Notes: a model not told the origin generated them from the sequence alone. Positions 48,770-57,817 are shown, counted from the stretch's first letter. The stretch is DNA of 64,000 bases from Gammaproteobacteria bacterium (GCA_023381645.1 JAMCRJ010000025.1:74710-138709); one strand, 5' to 3'. Made by a program: numbers and translations.

Positions 48770-49947
48770 ACATGACGCGCAGCATTTATCTCGATAACAA
48801 TGCGACAACGGCATTGGCGCCGGCGGCACTGGATGCCATGCTGCCCTATTTATCGACAGAATATGCCAATCCTTCCAGCGCCTCCGAAGCGGGTGTAAGT
48901 GTCAAGAAAGCTTTGGGCGAGGCGCGGGTTGCGGTGGCCAAATTGTTGGGCGCCTCTCCTGCGGAACTGATTTTTACCAGTGGCGCGACGGAGAGCAATC
49001 ATACGGCGATCCTGGGCGCACTTTCCCTGACCAAAGGCAAACGCCATCTGATTACCAGCCAGGTGGAACATCCCTCAGTACTTTTGATGTGTCAGCATCT
49101 GGAACGTCTCGGGATAGAGGTAAGTTACCTGCCGGTGGATGAAGAGGGGCGCCTGGACCTGGAAGACCTGCGCGTAGCCTTGCGCCCGGATACCGCCCTG
49201 GTTTCGCTGATGTGGGCAAACAATGAAACGGGTGTGCTCTTTCCTATTACTGAAGCGGCTGCCATGGCGCATGACGCTGGGGCTTTTTTCCATACGGATG
49301 CGACCCAGGCGCTCGGCAAGCTGTCTGTGAATGCCGCCGCTTCCGGCGTGGATTTTTTATCCTGCTCGGCACATAAGATCCATGGCCCCAAGGGCGTTGG
49401 GGCATTGTTCGTCCGCAAAGGCATTGCCTTACCACCCTTGTTTCATGGTCATCAGGAACGGGGGCGGCGGGGCGGCACCGAGAATGTTCCTGCCATTGCC
49501 GGTTTCGCGGCCGCTGCCCGTCTGCTCACCAATATCGAACACGAGGCGCATTACCTGCGGGAATTGCGTGATCATTTTGAACAAGGTCTGCTGGCGTTCA
49601 TGCCCTGTGCGCGGATCCACGGGCAGGAAGCCGAGCGTTTACCCAATACCAGCAATGTCGGGTTTATTGCACTCGACAGTGAAGAACTGCTCTATCGCCT
49701 GGAGCAGGAGGGCATTACTGCTGCAGCCGGCGCCGCTTGTGCTGCTGGCGGGCAGGAACCTTCCCACGTGCTTACGGCCATGGGCTTTTCTAAAACCGCG
49801 GTGCTGTCTTCACTGCGTTTCTCCTTTGGACGCATGAACCGGTCTGAGGATGTGGAGCGGCTGCTCCGTGTATTGCCAGGTATCCTGCTGGGCATGATGG
49901 ACATGCCACCGGTGAAGGCCGGCACCCCGATTTCTTGCACACCATAA
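48766..49947 (+). CDS. Second NifS-type cysteine desulfurase
   Basis: This 393-residue PLP enzyme resembles NifS at 26184. It has the PLP lysine K204 (CSAHKIHGPKG) and catalytic C325, but the catalytic loop reads AAGAACAAGGQEPSH instead of SSGSACTSGSLEPSH, losing the polar residues. This may change reactivity or partner choice. It is translationally coupled to the second nifZ gene. Dedicated sulfur supply for NifB or P-cluster work is a reasonable guess. Confidence 0.9.
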   Translation: MNMTRSIYLDNNATTALAPAALDAMLPYLSTEYANPSSASEAGVSVKKALGEARVAVAKLLGASPAELIFTSGATESNHTAILGALSLTKGKRHLITSQVEHPSVLLMCQHLERLGIEVSYLPVDEEGRLDLEDLRVALRPDTALVSLMWANNETGVLFPITEAAAMAHDAGAFFHTDATQALGKLSVNAAASGVDFLSCSAHKIHGPKGVGALFVRKGIALPPLFHGHQERGRRGGTENVPAIAGFAAAARLLTNIEHEAHYLRELRDHFEQGLLAFMPCARIHGQEAERLPNTSNVGFIALDSEELLYRLEQEGITAAAGAACAAGGQEPSHVLTAMGFSKTAVLSSLRFSFGRMNRSEDVERLLRVLPGILLGMMDMPPVKAGTPISCTP

Positions 49948-49962
49948 AATAAGGAATACCCC

Positions 49963-50172
49963 ATGAAGGTGATGATTCGTAAAAATGCCGCTGGTGAGCT
50001 GACGGCGTATGTGCCCAAGAAAGACCTTGAGGAGCCCATTACCGAGTGCCAGAAGCCGGACTTGTGGGGCGGGGTGGTGACACTGGCGAATGGCTGGCGC
50101 CTGGAATTGCCGGAGATGCCCGGTGGTACCCGTCTGCCTATTACCGTAGAAGCGCGTCGCCTGGAGGGCTGA
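49963..50172 (+). CDS. nifT: NifT/FixU protein
   Basis: This 69-residue protein fits the NifT family: MKVMIRKNAAGELTAYVPKK, then DLEEPI and WGGVVTLANGWRLELP. Its role is not defined in any organism; mutants usually show little effect. It lies 15 bp after the nifS-like gene. Confidence 0.9.
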   Translation: MKVMIRKNAAGELTAYVPKKDLEEPITECQKPDLWGGVVTLANGWRLELPEMPGGTRLPITVEARRLEG

Positions 50173-50176
50173 GAGG

Positions 50177-50449
50177 ATGAAACTCACTGATGAAGATCTC
50201 GCGGTGCTTTTTGATCTGGGCCGAAATGCCCGCCAGTCTGGTGAGGGTATCCTGCCTGTTTTGCGTACCCGCTTCCCCGGACTCCCCATTACCCAATGTC
50301 CCGCCGACGATGTCAGCGACGAGCCTTTCCGTACCGGTGAATATTTTGACCTGCATTGGTTGGATACCCGCGACCACTGTCCGAAAATCACGTCCGACTC
50401 CCAGGTGGCAACCGGACTGCTGCTGGCCATGCACCGGAGTACGACATGA
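50177..50449 (+). CDS. Small nif-associated protein of unknown function
   Basis: This 90-residue soluble protein starts MKLTDEDLAVLFDLGRNARQ and contains DVSDEPFRTGEYFDLHWLD. Small proteins of this type occur next to nifT in other diazotrophs, but I cannot name a function. It starts four bases after nifT and overlaps the following gene by four bases. Confidence 0.7.
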   Translation: MKLTDEDLAVLFDLGRNARQSGEGILPVLRTRFPGLPITQCPADDVSDEPFRTGEYFDLHWLDTRDHCPKITSDSQVATGLLLAMHRSTT

Positions 50450-51588
50450 CTGTGCTCGAAATCCCCCTCTCGGACCCGGACATCAGCACTGGCGAACTGG
50501 AGGCCGTAGAGGCGGTATTGCGTTCCACCCGCATCAGCGCCGGGGAACAGGTGGAGGCCTTCGAAGCGGCGTTTGCTGCCTATCATGGGCGGCGCTACGC
50601 CGTTGCCGTCGCCAGTCCCACCCTGGCGTTGATGCTCTGTCTGCGTGCCTACGAAATCACGGCGGGCGATGAAGTCATTCTCTCGCCCTATAGCTGGTGG
50701 CAGATCGGGCATGCCCTCGCGTGGTACGGGGTTCAGCCGGTATTCGCGGATATCGACTACTACTCCGGCACGATCTCCCCCAAAGGGGCTGAGACCCTGA
50801 TCACGGAGAAAACCGGGGCGATCCTCGCCGCCAATATCAAGGGGCATCCCGCCTTCTGGCAGGAACTGCGCACGATGGCCAACGAAAATGGCCTGATTCT
50901 GCTGGAAGATTCGACGGAGGCCATCGGCTCCCGTTATCAGGACACACTGGTCGGCAGCTTTGGAGACAGCGCTATTTTTGCCTTTGCCCAGCCCTCTGCC
51001 CTGGTCTGTGGTGAAGGTGCCATGATCGTCACGGACGATACCGAAACCGTCAGCCGTCTGCGCCAATATCGCGCGCGGGGCATCAGGGAGCGGGGCTCGG
51101 TGGTGGCGCCTACCCGTCCACCCCTGCAGGCGGAAATGAGCGATATTCAGGCCGCCATAGGGCTGGTCCAGCTTGCTCGTCTGGACGGCATTCTGCAACG
51201 CCGACAGCAGGTGGAAGCGCTTTACTTCGAGTACATGAAGTCCTTTGAAGGGATCAAGGATCCCTACCATGGGCCGGATGCCACCGCGGTGCACTGGTTT
51301 GTGTACGAAGTACATCTCGGTACCCGGTTCAGCCGCAGCAGTCGGGATGCCATCGTCGCCGATCTCCGCGCCCAGGGTATCGAGGCGGCCTCTTACTGCC
51401 TGCCCATGCATACCCAATCCTATTATCGCGAGCGCGGCGGCGGTCACTGTCCGACCGCCGTGCGGGTGTCCGACCGCACCCTGATCCTGCCTTTTCACCC
51501 GCGTCTGGGAGAAGAGGAAATCGCCTTTATCGTCGAAACCTTGAAGGATGCATCCGTCAACGTGGGTGCCGGTGCCGCCATTTATTAG
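50446..51588 (+). CDS. DegT/DnrJ/EryC1-fold protein lacking the PLP-binding lysine
   Basis: This 380-residue protein has the full fold of sugar aminotransferases. It starts IPLSDPDISTGELEAVEAVL, has the cofactor aspartate in LLEDSTEAIGS, and FAFAQPSALVCGEGAMIVTD where the PLP lysine loop should be. In the family the lysine sits five residues before the GEGG motif; here that position is Ser184. Normal transaminase chemistry is therefore unlikely. The gene is embedded in the nifB operon with a coupled start. It may be a PMP/PLP-dependent dehydratase-like enzyme or a pseudoenzyme. Confidence 0.8.
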   Translation: MTVLEIPLSDPDISTGELEAVEAVLRSTRISAGEQVEAFEAAFAAYHGRRYAVAVASPTLALMLCLRAYEITAGDEVILSPYSWWQIGHALAWYGVQPVFADIDYYSGTISPKGAETLITEKTGAILAANIKGHPAFWQELRTMANENGLILLEDSTEAIGSRYQDTLVGSFGDSAIFAFAQPSALVCGEGAMIVTDDTETVSRLRQYRARGIRERGSVVAPTRPPLQAEMSDIQAAIGLVQLARLDGILQRRQQVEALYFEYMKSFEGIKDPYHGPDATAVHWFVYEVHLGTRFSRSSRDAIVADLRAQGIEAASYCLPMHTQSYYRERGGGHCPTAVRVSDRTLILPFHPRLGEEEIAFIVETLKDASVNVGAGAAIY

Positions 51589-51630
51589 CGTGTTGTTTTT
51601 TAAGTTCATTTTAATAGAGGAGAAGATTGA

Positions 51631-51936
51631 ATGCCCATTATCACCATCAAACCCAGTGGCAAAACCGTCGAGATGCCCGTGGGAGCCAGTCTCGCCGCCG
51701 CGGTGATCGCTGCCGGTGAACCCATGACCCTGAAGTGCGAAGGCAAAGGCGAATGCGATAGCTGCCATATTTTTGTCCAGGAAGGGCGGAAGAGTGTGTC
51801 GAAAATCCAGCGTCTGGAAAATGAGCGCCTGGATACCATCGTTGGCGTCGGCAGCAAATCCCGTCTGGCCTGTCAGGCCATGATTGGTGAAGAAGACGTC
51901 GTCATCGAGCTTTTGGGATTTTCTTCGGGCTTATAA
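51631..51936 (+). CDS. [2Fe-2S] ferredoxin (FdxD-like)
   Basis: This 101-residue ferredoxin has the motif CEGKGECDSCHIFV and, further on, RLACQAM, giving four cluster cysteines with a charged helix (SVSKIQRLENERLDTI) between. It resembles nif-linked FdxD. A ribosome site, GAGGAGAAG, precedes the ATG. Confidence 0.87.
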   Translation: MPIITIKPSGKTVEMPVGASLAAAVIAAGEPMTLKCEGKGECDSCHIFVQEGRKSVSKIQRLENERLDTIVGVGSKSRLACQAMIGEEDVVIELLGFSSGL

Positions 51937-51946
51937 GGAGGATGTG

Positions 51947-52171
51947 ATGGAACGGTCGCTCGTCATCATTCATGCGCGTTTTGCCAACGATGGCAGTGTG
52001 CGGGAGATCGGCGAGTGTCCCAGCGGGATCAGTCCCCAGGACTGGTTCAATGCGCTGAGCAGACACTCTGCCAATGGTTATGAATCTCTCTCCGGGGGAA
52101 GAGGCATTTTTCGCCTCGAACCAGCGGTCATCGAACAGGTCAAGGCTGCGGTTCTTTCTCTCGCTACATAA
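51947..52171 (+). CDS. Small nif-associated protein of unknown function
   Basis: This 74-residue protein starts MERSLVIIHARFANDGSVRE and has the segment CPSGISPQDWFNALSRH. It has a GGAGG site before the ATG at 51947; longer frames start inside the ferredoxin gene. I do not recognise it. It is cotranscribed with the ferredoxin and the SIR2-like gene. Confidence 0.7.
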   Translation: MERSLVIIHARFANDGSVREIGECPSGISPQDWFNALSRHSANGYESLSGGRGIFRLEPAVIEQVKAAVLSLAT

Positions 52172-52180
52172 GGAAACAGG

Positions 52181-53014
52181 ATGATGGACAAGGATCTTTC
52201 GGAAATCTTCAGCGGTCTTGCGGAAGGGCGCATCATTCCGTATCTCGGTCCCGGCCTGTTGCCGGAGGCCGGAGCCACCCTGCCCAGCGGGTTGCCGGCA
52301 TTGGCGGAAGTGCTCAGCGGCCAGGTGACGGTGCCTCACAAGGTCCGGCGCAACCTCACCGCGGCCGCGCAGTATATCGAGAACTTCAAGCACCGCAAGA
52401 CCCTTGTGGGCATGATGGACAAGACCTTTGCCGGGGATCCGCCGATCCATCCTTTGCAGCGAGACCTGGCCGCCCGGAAACTCCCGTTGATCGTCCACCT
52501 CTGGTACGACAACGGTATGGCCAAGGCGTTGGCCGAACAGAGTCCACGCTGGGGCCGTATCCAGGGACTCAGTCAGACCGAGCATTTTGGCCACTGGACG
52601 GGATACATGGATGCCGAGGGCCAGTCGGTTGAAGCTGCAGTAGCTGCCCAATGGGACACGATACTGTATGAGCCCTGGGGCTCACAAAGTCCGGCCAATA
52701 ATTACCTCGTTTCTGATACGGATTTTGTCGAAGTGCTGACGGAAATTGACATTCAGACGCCTATTCCGGAGATCGTCCAACAAATCCGCACGGGGCGCCA
52801 TTTTCTTTTTGTCGGATGCCGTTTCAATGATCAGTTGCAGCGCAATTTCGCCCGCCAGATCATGAAGCGTTCATCGGATCGTCATTGGGCGCTGATCGAG
52901 GCACCGCTGACCCGGAACGAAGCGCGTTTTGTTCGCGAGCAGGGGATTCAGGTACTCCAGATGCCCACCGGCGTCTTGTCGGGTGGCGGGACCGCCGTGG
53001 CCAGAGCGAGTTAG
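52181..53014 (+). CDS. SIR2-like-domain protein linked to nif genes
   Basis: This 277-residue protein has a Rossmann-like start, GRIIPYLGPGLLPEAG. It also has LIVHLWYDNGMAKAL and a C-terminal HFLFVGCRFNDQLQRNFARQ, as in SIR2-like NAD-binding proteins. Histidine and asparagine residues usual for deacetylase activity are not obvious, so NAD binding or hydrolysis is more likely than classical deacetylation. It is the last gene of the nifB operon. Confidence 0.65.
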   Translation: MMDKDLSEIFSGLAEGRIIPYLGPGLLPEAGATLPSGLPALAEVLSGQVTVPHKVRRNLTAAAQYIENFKHRKTLVGMMDKTFAGDPPIHPLQRDLAARKLPLIVHLWYDNGMAKALAEQSPRWGRIQGLSQTEHFGHWTGYMDAEGQSVEAAVAAQWDTILYEPWGSQSPANNYLVSDTDFVEVLTEIDIQTPIPEIVQQIRTGRHFLFVGCRFNDQLQRNFARQIMKRSSDRHWALIEAPLTRNEARFVREQGIQVLQMPTGVLSGGGTAVARAS

Positions 53015-53031
53015 GAGGGCACCCCATGCTA

Positions 53032-53062
53032 GTCACAATCCTGTGACCCGCGGGAGTCACAG
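53032..53062. terminator. Bidirectional hairpin between the SIR2-like gene and modD
   Basis: CTGTGAC pairs with GTCACAG (53041-53062) around a CCGCGGGA core, and an alternative GTCACA/TGTGAC stem overlaps it. It lies exactly between the two converging genes. Confidence 0.65.
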
Positions 53063-53064
53063 TC

Positions 53065-53919
53065 TTATACGGGGCGAATCTCCACACCGATATCGGCCGG
53101 TGCGGCGTGATAAACGGCGCTGGTCACGAGGGCATCCATATCGGTTGCCGCATAGGCCTGAATGTTGGCAAGGGTAATCCCGCCTGCAGCAAACAATGTA
53201 ACCTCCGGCGCCACGGCACGCAGTTTCGCGGCGATTTCTGCCAGGGGGCTGGGCGCCATTTTATCAAACTGGATCCCGGCAACCCCGGCCTGCGCCAGTG
53301 CCAGTGCGTCCGTCATCGTGTGATCCGTCTTTTGCACTTCCACCACGATCTTGCTGGAGGGAACCTGCCTCCGGTATTGCGCCAACTGTTGCAAGAAAGG
53401 CGATAAACCCCCTAAAAAGGCCAGGTGCTGGTCAAATACCAGAACACTTTCCGAGAGGCTCAGCCGGTGCGGCATGACTCCCCCTGCGAGAGCAGCCATG
53501 GCCGCAAAACGGCGCATCCCGGGAAGATTCTTGCGGGTGACGACAACAGATGTTCTGGGACTGATCTGATGCGTCTGTTGCACCAGTTTTCCGGCGTAGG
53601 TCGCGATGCCGCAGGCGTACTCCAGCACGTTTTGCGCCACTTTCCATGCAGAATGGGCGGCACTTGCGGAACCTTCCGCAGCCAGCAGGGTGGTTCCTGT
53701 TGCGGCCGATGCGCCCGACGGCTGCCTTTGGGTCACGGTAAGGCCGCAGGCCTCCACCAACTGTGCCGCAAGTTCGGTACCCGCGACCGTGATGCCATGA
53801 CGACAGCGAAAACACATGACCGCAGCCTTGTCGCCGATACCCAGCATGTGGGTGGTGAGGTCCAGGAAAGGCTGATCTTCCTGGATGAGCGCGGCAATTT
53901 CCTGCGGAGAGAAAAACAT
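53065..53919 (-). CDS. modD: ModD, molybdenum-linked pyrophosphorylase-like protein
   Basis: This 284-residue protein belongs to the quinolinate-phosphoribosyltransferase-like ModD family. It starts MFFSPQEIAALIQEDQPFLD-LTTHMLGI and contains RKNLPGMRRFAAMAALAGGV with the phosphate-binding residues, KIVVEVQKTDH, and ITLANIQAYAATDMDALVTS. ModD is usually encoded with molybdate transport genes, and its reaction is not known for certain. Here it is downstream of mop. Confidence 0.88.
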   Translation of the reverse strand: MFFSPQEIAALIQEDQPFLDLTTHMLGIGDKAAVMCFRCRHGITVAGTELAAQLVEACGLTVTQRQPSGASAATGTTLLAAEGSASAAHSAWKVAQNVLEYACGIATYAGKLVQQTHQISPRTSVVVTRKNLPGMRRFAAMAALAGGVMPHRLSLSESVLVFDQHLAFLGGLSPFLQQLAQYRRQVPSSKIVVEVQKTDHTMTDALALAQAGVAGIQFDKMAPSPLAEIAAKLRAVAPEVTLFAAGGITLANIQAYAATDMDALVTSAVYHAAPADIGVEIRPV

Positions 53920-53931
53920 GAAACAGCGGCT

Positions 53932-54138
53932 TTAGGGTTTTTCGATACCTACTTCGCTGGCCTTGATTACCGCGAAAACCTCGTCGCCCACCTTCAGCCC
54001 GAGTCGTTCCACGCTCCGTGTGGTAATCACGGAAGCGATTATGCCGGCGGAGGTTTCCACCTCGACTTCCGAAACCGCCCCGCCTTTGATGATCTCGACC
54101 ACTTTACCCTTCAAATGGTTACGCAAACTGGTTTCCAT
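53932..54138 (-). CDS. mop: Molbindin (Mop/TOBE domain), cytoplasmic molybdate-binding protein
   Basis: This 68-residue single TOBE-domain protein reads SLRNHLKGKVVEIIKGGAVS, ASVITTRSVERLGLKVGDEV and FAVIKASEVGI, the molbindin signature. Molbindins form oligomers that store molybdate or tungstate. The ATG at 54138 has a good purine-rich site; a GTG six bases upstream is an alternative. It lies 12 bp before modD and is the right-hand edge of the nitrogen-fixation island. Confidence 0.92.
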   Translation of the reverse strand: METSLRNHLKGKVVEIIKGGAVSEVEVETSAGIIASVITTRSVERLGLKVGDEVFAVIKASEVGIEKP

Positions 54139-54209
54139 GACCACCCCCTGACTCTCTGAATAAGAGAATGACAGTATATCCTACCTGGGGGCTAGGGAAA
54201 AGAGAACTG

Positions 54210-55634
54210 TCATGGTAATTGGATGGAAACGTAGTGCAATTGCAAAAATTCTTCCAGCCCCCATTTGCCGCCCTCGACGCCCAGCCCGGAGAGCTTACTG
54301 CCGCCGAAAGGCGCCTGTGGGGTGGCAGGAGCCCCGTCATTGACACCGACGATGCCGCATTGCAGCGCCTCCGCGACGCGGTATGCACGACCGAGATCGC
54401 GGGTCCAGAGATAAGCGGCCAGGCCATAGGGGGTATCATTGGCGCGGGCGATAGCTTCCGCTTCGCTACGAAACCCCTGTATGGACAGCAGAGGGCTGAA
54501 GCTTTCTTCGTGGAATATACGACTTTGCGGATCGAGGTCGGCGAGGAGGGTCGGGGAGCACCACAGGCCTTGTGTATCCCCGCCGCATAGGAGTCTTGCA
54601 CCCCGGTCCAAGGCATCCTGCAATTGCGCTTTGAACTTCCAGACAGCGGCTTCCGAAACCAGTGGCCCGATGTCAGTGTCCTCTGCAAAAGGGTCTCCGA
54701 CCTTGAGGTGACCCATGGCTTCAAGGTAGCGTGCGGTAAACTCCGGCAGGATTGCATCATCCACATACAAGCGGTTGGCGGCGACACAGGACTGGCCGGC
54801 ATAGCGGAATTTGGCGTGGATGGTCATGGCCACCGCTGCGTCGATGTCCGCATCGGCAAAAATCAGCACAGGCGCATGCCCGCCCAGCTCCAGAGAAAGC
54901 CGTTTGATGGTTGGAGATCCCTGTGCATAAAGCTTCTGCCCGACTGCCGTGGAACCGGTAAAACTCAACTTGGCTATGCGCGGGTCCGCCATCAATCGCT
55001 CCGCCAGGGGCGCAGGATCAGAGCTGGGGAGCACCTGCAGGATGCCAGCGGGGCCCTCCGCCTCCGCCCAGAGTTCGGCAAGTTTCAATGCAGAGAGCGG
55101 CGTTTGCTCATCGGGCTTGAGGATGACTGTACAGCCGGCCGCCAGAGCCGGCGCTATCTTGCGAACGACCATGGAGACCGGACTGTTCCAAGGCGTAATG
55201 GCGAATACCGGACCAATCGGCACTTTCCAGATCTGCAGGCGCTTGTCTGGAAACTGGGAAGGGATACTTTCGCCGGTGATGCGTTTGCATTCTTCGGCGT
55301 ACCAGCGCGCCAGGGCGACAGCGGTTTTGATTTCGGCACGGCTCTGGCGTATGGGTTTGCCCATCTCCCAGGTGATGAGACGGGCGAGGCCTTCTGCGTG
55401 AACCTGGATGAGATCCGCCCAACGGCTGAGAATGGCCGCGCGCTGATAGACGGTAGTTTGACGCCAGGTTGCAAAAGCGACTGTTGCCGCCTGCGCCGCT
55501 GCTTCAGCCTCCCGAGTTCCGCAATCGGCCACTTCGGCAAGCATCCGTTGATTGATGGGGCTTCGTACCACAAAACGCGTCTTGAGGTCTGTCCAGCGTC
55601 CTTCGATGAATGCGGCTGTCGGTGCAAGGGGCAT
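54210..55634 (-). CDS. Aldehyde dehydrogenase, succinate-semialdehyde type
   Basis: This 474-residue NAD(P) aldehyde dehydrogenase has FAITPWNSPVSMVVRKIAPA, the Rossmann/NAD motif FTGSTAVGQ, the catalytic glutamate in LSLELGGHAP and catalytic cysteine in YAGQSCVAANR. The C-terminus APFGGSKLSGLGVEGGKWGL suits the succinate-semialdehyde dehydrogenase group. The ATG at 55634 is the family start. It begins the non-nif part of the window. Confidence 0.9.
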   Translation of the reverse strand: MPLAPTAAFIEGRWTDLKTRFVVRSPINQRMLAEVADCGTREAEAAAQAATVAFATWRQTTVYQRAAILSRWADLIQVHAEGLARLITWEMGKPIRQSRAEIKTAVALARWYAEECKRITGESIPSQFPDKRLQIWKVPIGPVFAITPWNSPVSMVVRKIAPALAAGCTVILKPDEQTPLSALKLAELWAEAEGPAGILQVLPSSDPAPLAERLMADPRIAKLSFTGSTAVGQKLYAQGSPTIKRLSLELGGHAPVLIFADADIDAAVAMTIHAKFRYAGQSCVAANRLYVDDAILPEFTARYLEAMGHLKVGDPFAEDTDIGPLVSEAAVWKFKAQLQDALDRGARLLCGGDTQGLWCSPTLLADLDPQSRIFHEESFSPLLSIQGFRSEAEAIARANDTPYGLAAYLWTRDLGRAYRVAEALQCGIVGVNDGAPATPQAPFGGSKLSGLGVEGGKWGLEEFLQLHYVSIQLP

Positions 55635-55829
55635 GAGGTATTCCTGTATGCGGTGGGAGGTAGCAGGGACGTTGCCGAATAACATCCAAAGAAGGTACTC
55701 TTGCGGGGCAGGTTGTATCGGGCTGACTGTAGCGCAGGCACGGATAAAGCGCAAAATGGCCATGTCCGCGCTGCGTGCATCATAAACTATAGTGGCCGCT
55801 AATAGACCTAACCTGGAGCAAGACCATTG

Positions 55830-56219
55830 ATGCCTGAACCTGAAAGCACGCCCTACGCCCGTCTTGGTGGTGAGGAGGCCGTTCGCAATCTGGTCAACCG
55901 GTTTTATGACCTGATGGATAGCGAGGCGCAATGGCAAACTCCGTTGCGGGATATTCATGCAAAGGACCTTTCCGAATCCAGGGAGAAGCTCTTTCTGTTT
56001 CTTTCCGGCTGGCTGGGGGGGCCTGATCTATATGTGCAGCGTTTCGGACATCCCCGCTTACGCGCACGGCATGCTTCTGTCCCGGTGGATGATCAGGCAC
56101 GGGATCAGTGGATGGCCTGTATGCTTCGGGCCATGCACGAGATAGGGATAGAGCCTGAACTCTATGGCCATCTGCAGGGCGCCTTTCAGCGTACGGCTGA
56201 TTTCATGCGGAATTGCTAG
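55830..56219 (+). CDS. Group 2 truncated haemoglobin
   Basis: This 129-residue globin has LGGEEAVRNLVNRFYDLMDS, WLGGPDLYVQRFGHPRLRAR and the proximal His81 in RARHASVPV, then ARDQWMACM, the trHbO pattern. It is of normal length, unlike the two extended globins at 4227 and 8917. The ATG at 55830 follows GGAGCAAG. The last four bases overlap the converging MFS gene. Confidence 0.9.
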   Translation: MPEPESTPYARLGGEEAVRNLVNRFYDLMDSEAQWQTPLRDIHAKDLSESREKLFLFLSGWLGGPDLYVQRFGHPRLRARHASVPVDDQARDQWMACMLRAMHEIGIEPELYGHLQGAFQRTADFMRNC

Positions 56220-57634
56220 GACTGCGCTTTCTGCGCTGCAAAATCATCGTGGAGGGCCGGCGCAGCGTCGGGGGTTTGCAATCCATGCCCCGTCAGCCAG
56301 CCGAGCAGGATGCCGACCAGAGCTATGGCGGACAGGGATGGGTAGCCGATGAACTGTACCAGCGGACCGCCCAGAAAGGTACCCATCACCGTGGCCACTG
56401 CGCCACTGGCGTTAAAAAGTCCCATCGCCTCGCCCTGACTGAAAGGCGTGAGCCGTGCTGTCAGGGTGGTCCCGGAAATGCTCTGCAGTGGCCAGGCGAT
56501 AATAATCAGGACGAAACCTGCCAACGCGATCAGCGTCCGGGATATGGGCAGGAAAAATACCAGCAGTAGCAGGCCAAATCCCAAAAAGCGGAGCATCAAA
56601 GACCAGCGATATACCCTTCCGGAGCCAAAACGCCCGGATAACTGCCCACCCAGGGAGTACAGTACCAGCGCTACGGCGGCAGTCATGGCGTAGGCGCTGG
56701 AGGTCAGTGCCGGAGCCACGTTATAAGCTTTTTGCATCGCCACAGGGAAATAGGCGAAAAACGCCGCTACGCCAAAGGCTACTGCAAACCAGGAGAACAG
56801 AAAGCGGCCAAAACGCGTATGTAGCATATCGCCAAACCGGCGCATACCCTGCAGAGAAAGGTGATGCGAAAACCGGAGTAGGTCACCCCCCAGCAGTTCC
56901 GGATGCCCGAAGTTGGCGAGGAAACGCCAGTCCAACTCGCGCCGCATATGATTACCGATCTCCACTGTCCAGTCATAACTTTTGGCGCCGGCTGGCAAGC
57001 CTCTCGCACCCAGCCAGATAGCGGGAATCAATGCCAAGGCCGCGCAGATCAGACCGACTTTGAAATTGCTGACGAAAATGCCGGCCAATAAAAGTCCGCC
57101 GACCTGCCCGCCGCCGTTAAAAGTTTGCAGCCAGCCCAGCCGAGGTTCCCATTCATTTTGGGGGTCGAACTCGACGATGAACAAACTGGCCATGGTCGCC
57201 ACGGCGGAGGTTCCCGCGCCGGCGAGCAGCGAGAGCCCGCTCCAGGTGAGGATGCCCGGCAGAAAAGGCATGGCGGCCAGCGTCATCAGCAATACCAGAA
57301 AGCCACCAAAAAAAATGGGGCGATGCAGGTGTTTGCTGTCGGCCATGCTCCCCCACAACGGTGAGGTCAGCAGTCCTAGGTTGAATCCACCCATGACGTA
57401 GGCCACCCAACTGAGGTGATGGGTGAGGGCGACAATCATCAGAGGCAAGAGAATGGGCAGCAGGCCGGAGGAGACTGCCCCCAGCAGGGCATAGGCCAAA
57501 AACCAGACAGATACCCAGCGGCCTGGTTCCTTCAGGATGGCGCGCAAGCGATCGAGGTGTTCGCGTGCCAGTTGAATGCGGGCGGCGATAACTTTCTCGC
57601 CCATGATGGTGCCGGGATTCCGGGTGTCTGCCAT
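56216..57634 (-). CDS. Major facilitator superfamily transporter
   Basis: This 472-residue membrane protein has about 12 predicted helices. The loop motif after helix 2 reads GSMADSKHLHRPIFFGG, in the place of the MFS GxxxD(R/K) signature. The C-terminal half has RFGSGRVYRWSLMLRFLGF. The first 35 residues are a soluble, charged extension. The substrate is unknown. I use the ATG at 57634. Confidence 0.88.
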   Translation of the reverse strand: MADTRNPGTIMGEKVIAARIQLAREHLDRLRAILKEPGRWVSVWFLAYALLGAVSSGLLPILLPLMIVALTHHLSWVAYVMGGFNLGLLTSPLWGSMADSKHLHRPIFFGGFLVLLMTLAAMPFLPGILTWSGLSLLAGAGTSAVATMASLFIVEFDPQNEWEPRLGWLQTFNGGGQVGGLLLAGIFVSNFKVGLICAALALIPAIWLGARGLPAGAKSYDWTVEIGNHMRRELDWRFLANFGHPELLGGDLLRFSHHLSLQGMRRFGDMLHTRFGRFLFSWFAVAFGVAAFFAYFPVAMQKAYNVAPALTSSAYAMTAAVALVLYSLGGQLSGRFGSGRVYRWSLMLRFLGFGLLLLVFFLPISRTLIALAGFVLIIIAWPLQSISGTTLTARLTPFSQGEAMGLFNASGAVATVMGTFLGGPLVQFIGYPSLSAIALVGILLGWLTGHGLQTPDAAPALHDDFAAQKAQS

Positions 57635-57817
57635 GATCTCTCCTGTGTTGCCTATCGGGCCGCCATTTACGGTATCGTGCGAGACATACAATTATCTGAT
57701 AAGCCTTTTCTCTGTTGGTTCCCTGACAAATGAGTTGCCTTATGCCCGTAAAGCACCCATTTGCCCGTCTGCGTTCGCTACGTTATGGTAAAAATCAACA
57801 GCAGAGGGGAGTGATGT

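Noticed and set aside
49810..51768. 652-residue minus-strand frame opposite nifT and the DegT-like gene
   Set aside because: It crosses several coupled plus-strand genes and has no recognisable domain.
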